A DNA stretch of 14,850 bases, taken from positions 1-14,850 of the forward strand of contig JACUTO010000024.1 of assembly GCA_014859755.1 (NCBI GenBank), written 5' to 3'. The notes beneath the pieces were generated by a model. That model worked only from the letters and a program-made list of their open reading frames with translations, was not told the DNA's origin and ran no database searches. The translations under genes were made by a program, and so were the position numbers. Numbering within the stretch: position 1 is the stretch's first letter; every line of letters begins with the position of its first letter. Of the stretch, positions 6,299-12,925 are shown in pieces. The DNA is from Candidatus Bathyarchaeota archaeon. GTDB taxonomy: Archaea; Thermoproteota; Bathyarchaeia; Bathyarchaeales; Bathyarchaeaceae.

Positions 6299-7588
6299 GT
6301 GATTGTTGGTAAGCATTCCGCACTGGTAATCGGTGGAGGAATAGCCGGACTTCAAGCGTCCCTTGATTTGGCTAAGATGGGAGTACAAGTTCATTTGATT
6401 GAACGGGAACCTCGCTTGGGAGGTCATACGCCACTTCTCCACAAGATTTCCCCAACCATGGAAGACGCTGAAAAACTAATGAAACCCATAATTCAAGACA
6501 GCACTCAACACCCAAACGTCAAGATTCTTCCCTACTCCGAAATCAAAGCAGTTGCAGGATCCAAAGGAAACTTCAAGGTTAGGGTGTTGAAGAAGGCTAG
6601 GTATGTAGACGAAGAGAAATGCACAGTTTGCGGTGAATGTGAAAAAGTTTGTCCAGTCGACGTTCCTAAAGAATACGAAATGAAGCTTAGAACGAGAAAA
6701 GCCATATACCTTCCCTCTCCCTATCCAGTTCCAGCCAAATACTTGATCGACAGAGAAACTTGCCTCTACTTCAGAGACGGCTCATGCCACGCCTGCAGAG
6801 ACGCCTGTCCAGAAAACGCCGTTATTTATGAGCAAAAGGACGAAAAAAACGAACTCCATGTGGATGCGATCGCCGTTGCGACAGGATTCAAAGAATACGA
6901 CGCAGAGAAGGCTGGCCAATACAGATATGGCGTTTACCGAAACGTGATAACGGGAATGGAGTATGAGAGACTATGCAGTCCCAGCGGACCTACCAAAGGA
7001 AAAATTGTCAGGGTTAGTGATGAAGTAAAGCCGAAGAGCGTGGCTTATGTTTTGTGCGTGGGCTCGAGGGAAGAAGAAAACAATGCGTACTGCTGTAGAA
7101 TTGGATGTTTAGCCGCTCTAAAACATGCGTATCTGTTGAAGGCACAGTATGGAGACGAAGCGGAAGCCCACATCTGTTACACTGACATTAGAACAGTTGG
7201 CAAGAAGGCTGAAGAATTCTATCGCAAGGTTAGGGAGTCAGGAGTCAATTTGGTTCACGGCCAACCATCTCAAACACGAGAGCGCCCAGACAAGTCTTTA
7301 ACCATGGACGTTTACGATCTGGCAACCTCAAAACTCCTCTCCATCACGGCAGACCTTGTCGTTTTAGAAGTCGGACTGGAACCACATGTAGACCTTGAAC
7401 AAAAACTTAAGATTCCCCTAGATGAAGACGGCTTTTTCATGGTGACGCATCCGAAACTTGCAACAACAGAAACACCCATCAAAGGGATATTCTTAGCTGG
7501 AACGGTGCAACAACCAATGGACATAGCTGAGACTACAGCACATGCCTCTGCTGCAGCCATGAAAGCATTAATTTCAATGCAAAAGTAA
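6299..7588 (+). CDS. hdrA: HdrA/QmoA-like FAD iron-sulfur protein, short form
   Basis: A 429-residue flavoprotein of the HdrA family, the subunit whose FAD splits or gathers electrons in Hdr complexes. It opens with the dinucleotide-binding motif GGGIAG (12-17) and ends with the matching GIFLAG strand and a helix typical of this fold. An inserted ferredoxin domain carries C108, C111, C114, C118 and a stretched second motif C155, C163, C166, C170 (CX7CX2CX3CP). The YCCRIGC segment (264-270) lies where HdrA usually has YCSRVCC. Methanogen HdrA is about 650 residues with an extra N-terminal cysteine domain and a C-terminal double ferredoxin domain; both are missing, as in QmoA. The frame extends to a GTG at 6257, but that adds a hydrophobic leader not expected in HdrA and lies upstream of the predicted transcript start. 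Confidence 0.9.
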   Translation: MIVGKHSALVIGGGIAGLQASLDLAKMGVQVHLIEREPRLGGHTPLLHKISPTMEDAEKLMKPIIQDSTQHPNVKILPYSEIKAVAGSKGNFKVRVLKKARYVDEEKCTVCGECEKVCPVDVPKEYEMKLRTRKAIYLPSPYPVPAKYLIDRETCLYFRDGSCHACRDACPENAVIYEQKDEKNELHVDAIAVATGFKEYDAEKAGQYRYGVYRNVITGMEYERLCSPSGPTKGKIVRVSDEVKPKSVAYVLCVGSREEENNAYCCRIGCLAALKHAYLLKAQYGDEAEAHICYTDIRTVGKKAEEFYRKVRESGVNLVHGQPSQTRERPDKSLTMDVYDLATSKLLSITADLVVLEVGLEPHVDLEQKLKIPLDEDGFFMVTHPKLATTETPIKGIFLAGTVQQPMDIAETTAHASAAAMKALISMQK

Positions 7589-7810
7589 TTTGGGATCAGT
7601 ATTTAAGCGCCGAAAATAATAAGCGATTCATCTCAAGAATTTAGGCAAATCCGAAAGTTCTTGAACTCAAAATATTTACAGTCTTGAGTAACAATAGATT
7701 ATAGCTTTATTTGCTGCCGTTAAATAAGGCATTTTTTATTCATGGCGAAAACAAGCACATATATTTACATAAAATGATTAACCAACAAAAATATCTACGA
7801 GGTGATCGAG
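7589..7810. other. Intergenic region with inverted repeat
   Basis: A stretch of 222 bp without a gene. It holds an inverted repeat, TCAAGAA (7633-7639) with TTCTTGA (7658-7664) and an 18-base loop; a further TCTTGAG at 7682-7688 is also complementary to CTCAAGA at 7632-7638. A T6 run at 7733-7738 could end the hdrA transcript. The promoter of the next gene lies at its right end. The repeat might be an operator or a chance pairing. Confidence 0.35.
7759..7767 (+). promoter_or_regulatory. TATA box of the DUF6125-like gene
   Basis: ATATATTTA, 44-52 bp before the ATG at 7811. A transcript start near 7789 gives a leader of about 22 bases that contains the GAGGTGATC binding site at 7799-7807. Confidence 0.5.
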
Positions 7811-8338
7811 ATGGGGCGAGAGATGGGACAGGATCGTCAGATGTTAAGAAATCTGCCAAAAGAAAAATTGCTTGATCTTTTCTTTCTTCACATCAGAAAT
7901 CTTTGGAGAGTAGACGGACTGTATTTCTTGGGAATAGAGAAAGAATTTGGTACCGATGCCGCCACGAGAATCGATGTTGAATGTTGGAAATTAATGGGCA
8001 GAATTGAAGCTAGAAATCTTAGAGAAATGTTGGACGTAAAACAAAATGACATCGCTTCATTTATGTATCTCTTGAGAAACACTAGTTGGGCACTGGATCA
8101 AGGAAACAAACAGATCGAGGCTACGGAGACCAGAGGAGTCTTACGAGTTACCGACTGCAGAACTCAGGGAACAAGAGTCAGGAAGGGGCTAGGGGAATTT
8201 CCTTGCAAACAGGTCAGGTACGGTTATTTGGAAAGCTTTGCTAAGGAGTTCAATCCTAACATTAAAGTACTCTGTAAGGTTTGTCCACCGATGAAACATC
8301 CCAAAGATATTTGGTGTGAATGGGAGTTTTCTGTCTAA
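7811..8338 (+). CDS. DUF6125-like cysteine-rich protein
   Basis: A soluble protein of 175 residues that I place in DUF6125, seen in archaea and anaerobic bacteria and without known function; related by look to the ATC-hydrolase-like group. The N-terminal half is helical (LDLFFLHIRNLWRVDGLYFL, 21-40; AATRIDVECWKLMGRIEAR, 50-68). The C-terminal half has spaced cysteines: C116 in TDCRTQ, C132 in GEFPCK, C155 and C158 in VLCKVCPP, C169 in IWCEWEF, with C58 in the helical part. The pattern could hold a metal or cluster, but no standard ferredoxin motif is present. GAGGTGATC (7799-7807), a near-perfect ribosome binding site, fixes the ATG at 7811 rather than the GTG at 7802. It has its own promoter, so its link to hdrA is only by position. 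Confidence 0.75.
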   Translation: MGREMGQDRQMLRNLPKEKLLDLFFLHIRNLWRVDGLYFLGIEKEFGTDAATRIDVECWKLMGRIEARNLREMLDVKQNDIASFMYLLRNTSWALDQGNKQIEATETRGVLRVTDCRTQGTRVRKGLGEFPCKQVRYGYLESFAKEFNPNIKVLCKVCPPMKHPKDIWCEWEFSV

Positions 8339-8645
8339 AGCCAACTTAGATGTTGCTTAGTGGCCTCCCCATCGTTATTTACACCCACTCTAGTGACTGT
8401 GGGAACGGGAGTTCAGTCCATCTTTTCAAGTTTTCTTCACATTCTTTCTTTACAGTTTGATCATTTGTTCTGTCTTTTGGTGTCTCCAAGAATTCGATGC
8501 GCTTTTGCGCGCGCAACTTAGGCGGCGTTTTTCCCGACCAAAGATGCATGGTTTGGCATTCTGGCATTCACAAAACCATAAAGGAGTTCCCAAAGTTCTC
8601 TAAAAAAGATGGCGAAGCATGGTAGTGAATAAACTGGCGGCTGTC
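8339..8645. other. Gene-poor stretch with possible small minus-strand ORF
   Basis: 307 bp without a confident gene. A minus-strand frame at 8379-8567 encodes 62 hydrophilic residues (MPECQTMHLWSG at the start, PQSLEWV at the end) with sensible codon use but only a weak GTGA before its ATG and no family I recognise. The stretch also contains a perfect 12-bp palindrome of alternating G and C at 8505-8516 (TTGCGCGCGCAA). No RNA gene or clear terminator is visible. Confidence 0.3.
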
Positions 8646-9047
8646 CTATTTGATAGACATATTGATCAAATCAACTACATCGTAAACTTCCATTTTTTCA
8701 TTGTACTGTCCAATCGCGTCGCTGAGATTTATGTAACAAAATGGACACGATGAAACGATTGCTTCAGCGCCAGTTTCCTTCGCTTCTTTCACACGCTCAG
8801 ACGCTGCAAAGGATGATAAACCTGGAAAACCTGCTCTCACGCCTCCTCCTCCACCGCAGCACCAAGCATTTTGCTTATTTCTAGGCATCTCAATGACCTT
8901 AACACCCGGCATGTTTTGTAGCAAATCTCTTGGATCCTCATAAATCCCCGAATAACGCCCGAGGTGGCATGGGTCATGGTACGTTATTGCTTTCCCGATG
9001 TTATTTCCAAATTCCAGGACACCTTTTTTAAACACTACCCCAACCAT
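8646..9047 (-). CDS. Single CCG-domain protein, truncated HdrD/GlcF-like
   Basis: A 133-residue frame matching the last third of HdrD/glycolate-oxidase-type iron-sulfur proteins. It carries one complete CCG motif: C27 (YHDPCHLGR), C63-C64 (WCCGGGGGVR), C101 and C104 (SSCPFCYINLSDA), with spacings 35 and 36. Such proteins normally have about 400 residues, with two N-terminal [4Fe-4S] motifs and a first CCG domain; none is found in the 130 bp upstream, and the frame is closed by a TGA at 9053-9051. It may be a remnant after loss of the 5' part, or a stand-alone CCG subunit that needs a partner. The motif cysteines are all kept, which argues against long decay. No strong ribosome binding site precedes the ATG at 9047. 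Confidence 0.65.
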   Translation of the reverse strand: MVGVVFKKGVLEFGNNIGKAITYHDPCHLGRYSGIYEDPRDLLQNMPGVKVIEMPRNKQNAWCCGGGGGVRAGFPGLSSFAASERVKEAKETGAEAIVSSCPFCYINLSDAIGQYNEKMEVYDVVDLINMSIK

Positions 9048-9179
9048 ATATCAGATTCCAACTCTCTCGCTACGGTTTGCCCCGCCACCTTCAATTCTGA
9101 AGCCACGGTTTCCTAAATCTGTTCGTATGAAGAAACAGACAAAACATCTAAATTCAGCAGACAAGATATCATCACAGAA

Positions 9180-10646
9180 ATGTCCATCAACAACCGCAAC
9201 AGAATTCTCATAGGTCTAGAAGTTCACACCCAATTAACCAGCCTAAAAACTAAACTTTTCTGCGGGTGCTCCTCAGATTATAGAGGCAAAGACCCCAACA
9301 CCCTAGTCTGTCCAGTTTGCTTCGGAATACCAGGCGCTCTTCCCGTCCTCAACAAGAAAGCGGTCGAGTTCGCGGTGATGGCGGCGCTAGCCCTAAACTG
9401 CAATGTGTCAGAACGTATGTTCTTCTTCCGAAAAAATTACTACTACCCAGACATGCCCAAAAACTTCCAGATATCCCAATACGACCGGGCAGGAGGAGTT
9501 CCGCTGGCTGTTGACGGTTCCCTCCATATCGAAGTTGGCAGAAAAAGAAAGAAGATTCAGATTAGCCGGGTTCACTTGGAAGAAGACCCCGGAAGACTGG
9601 TTCACATAGGACCCATTGATCAGTCACCCTACACCCTAGTCGATTACAACCGATCAGGCATCGCCCTCCTAGAAGTCGTTACAGATCCGGACTTCAACTC
9701 TCCGAAGGAGGCGAGGATCTTCCTTCAAAAACTGCGGTCCATACTGGAACATCTAGGAATATTCGACGGAGGGTTAGAGGGAGCCATGCGATGCGACGCC
9801 AACATTTCCCTCGCCGGCGGAACCAGAGTTGAAATCAAAAACATTTCTTCCTTCAAAGAAGTGGAGCGTGCATTATCCTTCGAAATTATGAGACAAAAAG
9901 ATTTGTTGGAAAAGGGACTTGCAGTTGAGCGTGAAACGAGACACTGGGATGAAACACGTCGAATAACCATCACGCTGCGCACCAAAGAGGAGGAACACGA
10001 CTATCGATATTTCCCCGAGCCTGATCTGGTTCCAATCGTAATCACAAAAGACTTCGTCGAAAAAATTAAGGAGGAAATGCCGGAGCTGCCGGAGGCTCGA
10101 ATAAAACGTTTCACAACCACTTACAGCATTCCCCGATACGACGCCGAAGTCTTGGTAAGCGACAAGGCGCTTGCAGATTTTTTCGAAAGATGCGTAAAAT
10201 TGTACAATAAACCAAAGGAAGTCAGCAATTGGATGATGAGCGACCTTCTGCGCTGTCTTTACGAAAACAACCTTGAGCTTCCTGAATCCAGAATCACCCC
10301 TGAACATCTCGTTGAATTGATTAGGCTCATAGATGAGGGAATCATAAGCGGAAAAATCGGTAAGAGAATTCTCCCTGAAATCGTCTTAACTGGACGGCGC
10401 CCATGGCAAATCGTTGAAGAAAAGGGGCTGGTGAAGATAGCTTCCCGTAAAGCCCTCAAAAAGACGGCGGACAGAGTATTCAAGGAGAATCCAAAGGCTG
10501 TGAAAGACGCCCTCCTAGACGAAAAGGCTGTTCACTTTCTAGTGGGGCAACTCATGAAGGCAACAAAAGGTAAGGCTGATCCCCAATTAGCTAACCAAAT
10601 AATACGGGAAAGATTGGAGTTCATGAAGGCAAAGGAAAGCCCTTAG
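9180..10646 (+). CDS. gatB: Asp-tRNA(Asn)/Glu-tRNA(Gln) amidotransferase subunit B
   Basis: GatB (488 aa, normal length) is the kinase and tRNA-binding subunit of the GatCAB amidotransferase, which turns misacylated Asp-tRNA(Asn) or Glu-tRNA(Gln) into the cognate amidated forms. It begins with IGLEVHTQL (11-19), followed by a zinc-type set C28, C30, C44, C47, then RKNYYYPDMPKNFQISQYD (84-102), RVHLEEDPGR (130-139) and DYNRSGIALLEVVTDPD (155-171), where bacteria usually have GVPLLEIV. The C-terminal helical and YqeY-like tail domain is present through LMKATKGKADPQLANQIIRERL. gatA and gatC are not in the window. The start has no good ribosome binding site. The stop overlaps that of the convergent next gene. 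Confidence 0.96.
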   Translation: MSINNRNRILIGLEVHTQLTSLKTKLFCGCSSDYRGKDPNTLVCPVCFGIPGALPVLNKKAVEFAVMAALALNCNVSERMFFFRKNYYYPDMPKNFQISQYDRAGGVPLAVDGSLHIEVGRKRKKIQISRVHLEEDPGRLVHIGPIDQSPYTLVDYNRSGIALLEVVTDPDFNSPKEARIFLQKLRSILEHLGIFDGGLEGAMRCDANISLAGGTRVEIKNISSFKEVERALSFEIMRQKDLLEKGLAVERETRHWDETRRITITLRTKEEEHDYRYFPEPDLVPIVITKDFVEKIKEEMPELPEARIKRFTTTYSIPRYDAEVLVSDKALADFFERCVKLYNKPKEVSNWMMSDLLRCLYENNLELPESRITPEHLVELIRLIDEGIISGKIGKRILPEIVLTGRRPWQIVEEKGLVKIASRKALKKTADRVFKENPKAVKDALLDEKAVHFLVGQLMKATKGKADPQLANQIIRERLEFMKAKESP

Positions 10647-10876
10647 CTAGAAGCTTCAACCTTTCCTTCCTCTTTTGAGGAATACGTAAAGAGAATAACA
10701 CCTGCTGTGAAGGCGGCTAGACCGACGAGGAGGACGAGAAGTCTGGGGACCTCCAGTTTGTCAAGGATGTAAAGCAGGTATGTGGGTCCTCCGAAGATAA
10801 GGAAGACTGCAAAAAGCCTTAGCAACGCCTTTGCAAAGCTTTTTTGTCCCTTCTTTAATGACCGAAGGAATGCCAT
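10643..10876 (-). CDS. Small membrane protein with two helices
   Basis: A 77-residue protein with a basic N-terminus (LKKGQKSFAK), two hydrophobic segments at about 18-37 and 45-65 joined by a short charged loop (ILDKLEVPR), and an acidic hydrophilic tail. Positive residues before helix 1 suggest both ends lie in the cytoplasm. GAAGGGAT stands 4-5 bases before the ATG, a fair ribosome binding site. Its TAA and the TAG of gatB share bases 10643-10646 on opposite strands. It lies 91 bp downstream of the PAC2-family gene on the same strand and may share its transcript. No known family recognised. Confidence 0.65.
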   Translation of the reverse strand: MAFLRSLKKGQKSFAKALLRLFAVFLIFGGPTYLLYILDKLEVPRLLVLLVGLAAFTAGVILFTYSSKEEGKVEASS

Positions 10877-10967
10877 GACTATCCCTTCAAGTGTAACCTA
10901 CGTTTTGCAGATGAATACGTTATGTTTCTCTCTTAACGCTTTCCCTTCGCTGCCTCAAGTCTTTCCT

Positions 10968-11597
10968 TCACACTTGTCCTAGAGTCTTCGTTAGGAATTT
11001 GAAAACGGAGAGGGCGGATTCTCTGTCGGCTCTGATGCCCGTTGTTGCGCCCAACAAGCATATGCCTTCCCATCCACGTTTTTTTGCGAGTCCCAATAGT
11101 AAGCCTGTTGCTCCCATAATTCTTCCCTTGCCATAGATTAGGGCGCCTTTATCCACGTTTTCCAAAGCAAGTTTCTCAGAGGTAGCGGCTACGTAGACTT
11201 CGCCTCCTGACTGTGGTGTGGGCACTCCACCCATTGTTACTATGAACTTGCATCCGTATTTCTCTGCAAAATCTAGGATTTGGTCGCACAGATCATAGTG
11301 GGCTAATAGGTCTTCTAGGGAAGGCTGTGAATCTCCTGTCAGGATAATGAACTGGTTCTTTTCGGTCGAGGCTGCGTAGAATTCGTAGCGGGGTGGACGA
11401 CACGTTCCATCATTGTTCACGATCACGTAGTCTGGGAAGGATGGGGAATATAATTCGGCGAAAACTTTGGCACGGGTGAATTCGATGAGGAGCTGCGCTG
11501 CAATCTTTCCCACGTTTCCAAATCCGGGAAGCCCCTCAACAAAAATTGGTTTTTCTAACTGTGGCTCAAAGAAATAGCGGAAATAAGGTTTGTCCAT
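10968..11597 (-). CDS. PAC2-family protein (archaeal proteasome assembly chaperone homologue)
   Basis: A 209-residue protein of the PAC2 family (COG2047 type). Eukaryotic members chaperone assembly of the 20S proteasome alpha ring; the archaeal role is less clear. Marks are VEGLPGFGNVGKIAAQLL (20-37), ELYSPSFPDYV (48-58), LTGDSQP (86-92), TMGGVPTPQ (121-129), GRIMGATGLLLGLAKKRG and the closing LLGATTGIRAD, a nucleoside-phosphorylase-like fold. AGGTGA lies 5 bases before the ATG and fixes the start. A weak TATA-like AATCTATA on the minus strand near 11633-11640 could be the promoter. The family is widespread in archaea, which helps place the window. Confidence 0.88.
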   Translation of the reverse strand: MDKPYFRYFFEPQLEKPIFVEGLPGFGNVGKIAAQLLIEFTRAKVFAELYSPSFPDYVIVNNDGTCRPPRYEFYAASTEKNQFIILTGDSQPSLEDLLAHYDLCDQILDFAEKYGCKFIVTMGGVPTPQSGGEVYVAATSEKLALENVDKGALIYGKGRIMGATGLLLGLAKKRGWEGICLLGATTGIRADRESALSVFKFLTKTLGQV

Positions 11598-11700
11598 GAA
11601 TTCACCTAAGCGTTAGTGGATTCGGCAGACTATAGATTTTTCGCAGTGTCGATTGAATGGGAGGGTTGAAATGATTGGATTTTAATTTCCCTTTCGTAAT

Positions 11701-11708
11701 TTATATAA
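11701..11708 (+). promoter_or_regulatory. TATA box of the alcohol dehydrogenase gene
   Basis: TTATATAA, about 32-39 bp before the ATG at 11740. With AGGTGAT at 11728-11734 as ribosome binding site the mRNA leader would be very short. Confidence 0.5.
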
Positions 11709-11739
11709 CAAGTTTTCGTGTAATCTTAGGTGATGCCGT

Positions 11740-12903
11740 ATGTGGTGGTTCCAGAGTCCTAAAATTGCCTTTGGCGAAGACGCCCTAGAAGTTCTGAAGG
11801 ATTTAGAGGGAAAGAAGGCCTTCATCGTCACGGACAACACAATTCGAAGTCTTGGCTATGTTGACATAGTTTCAAATTATTTGAAGGAAGCTGGGATGGA
11901 TGTAGGAGTTTTTGACGGGGTCGAGTCGGAGCCATCTACTGAAAACGTTATGGAGGGCGCCAAACTGGTCAGAGAGTCTGCGCCAGACTGGATAATAGGC
12001 TTAGGCGGCGGTAGCTGCATGGACGCGGCGAAGGTCATGTGGGTGCTCTACGAAAGACCAGACATCAAACTGGAGGATGTATCTCCCCTCGTTGAACTTG
12101 GACTGAGAAAAAAGGCGAGGCTAATCTGCATCCCAACCACGAGTGGAACAGGTTCAGAAGCCAGCTGGGCAGCCGTGATCACCGACAAGAAGGAACTTTT
12201 CAAAATGGAGCTGGCCTCAAGAGAGCTTTATCCTGACCTATCCATAGTTGATCCAAAGCTTCCAGTTGGAGTGCCCAAAAAAGTTGCGGCTGACACCGGC
12301 ATCGACGCGCTTGTTACCGCCGTGGAAACCTATGTTAACCAGTGGAGAAACGACTTCTCTGACGCGCTGGCAATCAAAGGCGCACAGCTCTTCTTTAAAT
12401 ATTTTCTAAGAGCCTACGAAAACGAGAACGACAAAGAAGCCAGGGAAAAGATACACAATGCATCCACCATAGCAGGACTAGCCTTCAGCAACTCCCAGGT
12501 TGGAGTTGCCCACGCCATGGGACATTCCTTTGGAGCCGTCTTCAAAATACCTCACGGTAGGGCGACAGCTGTTTTCCTGCCATACTCCATCGAATTTGGC
12601 GTCAAAGAAGCTGGAGAAAGATACGCTGAGATTGCGAAAGCCATTGGCATCGAGGCGGAGTCGGTTGAGGCAGCTGTTAAGAAGCTCGTGGACGCTATCA
12701 GGGATCTCATGGAAAAGATAGGTGAACCTTTAACCGTCAAGGAAATGGGGATAAAGTGGGAAGATTACCGTCAAAAGTTAGACGAACTCGTAGCCAAAGC
12801 CGAGATGTCAACCTGCAATTTCGTTAATCCTCGGGTGGCAAGCAGCGAAGAACTAAAGAAACTCTTCACCTACGCCTTTGACGGCAGGACCATAGATTTC
12901 TAG
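11740..12903 (+). CDS. Iron-containing (type III) alcohol dehydrogenase family
   Basis: A 387-residue NAD(P)-dependent dehydrogenase of the Fe-ADH family, acting between alcohols and aldehydes or ketones in the cytoplasm; the substrate cannot be told. The nucleotide domain has GLGGGSCMDAAK (87-98) and PTTSGTGSEAS (132-142); the C-terminal helical domain holds the metal site. Aligned with FucO, ligands D189, H258 and H272 and the nearby H262 are kept, but the fourth ligand position, normally His in DALTH or DALVH, is T193 (DALVT). A three-ligand site as in glycerol dehydrogenase is possible. AGGTGAT at 11728-11734, 5 bases before the ATG, fixes the start. It is divergent from the PAC2 gene and convergent with the ThDP enzyme gene 22 bp away. 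Confidence 0.9.
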   Translation: MWWFQSPKIAFGEDALEVLKDLEGKKAFIVTDNTIRSLGYVDIVSNYLKEAGMDVGVFDGVESEPSTENVMEGAKLVRESAPDWIIGLGGGSCMDAAKVMWVLYERPDIKLEDVSPLVELGLRKKARLICIPTTSGTGSEASWAAVITDKKELFKMELASRELYPDLSIVDPKLPVGVPKKVAADTGIDALVTAVETYVNQWRNDFSDALAIKGAQLFFKYFLRAYENENDKEAREKIHNASTIAGLAFSNSQVGVAHAMGHSFGAVFKIPHGRATAVFLPYSIEFGVKEAGERYAEIAKAIGIEAESVEAAVKKLVDAIRDLMEKIGEPLTVKEMGIKWEDYRQKLDELVAKAEMSTCNFVNPRVASSEELKKLFTYAFDGRTIDF

Positions 12904-12925
12904 CAAGATTGGAATCGTTACCCAA

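Noticed and set aside
9048..9180. Search for the missing N-terminal part of the HdrD-like protein in other minus-strand frames
   Set aside because: I translated the frames upstream of 9047 and saw no CX2CX2CX3CP motif or CCG motif; short open pieces there look like chance.
8998..9213. Plus-strand 71-codon frame before gatB
   Set aside because: Overlaps the start of gatB in another frame and the CCG-domain gene on the other strand; no motif, no ribosome binding site.
9873..10307. Minus-strand frame of 144 codons opposite gatB
   Set aside because: Lies wholly inside gatB, with no recognisable domain and no separate signals.
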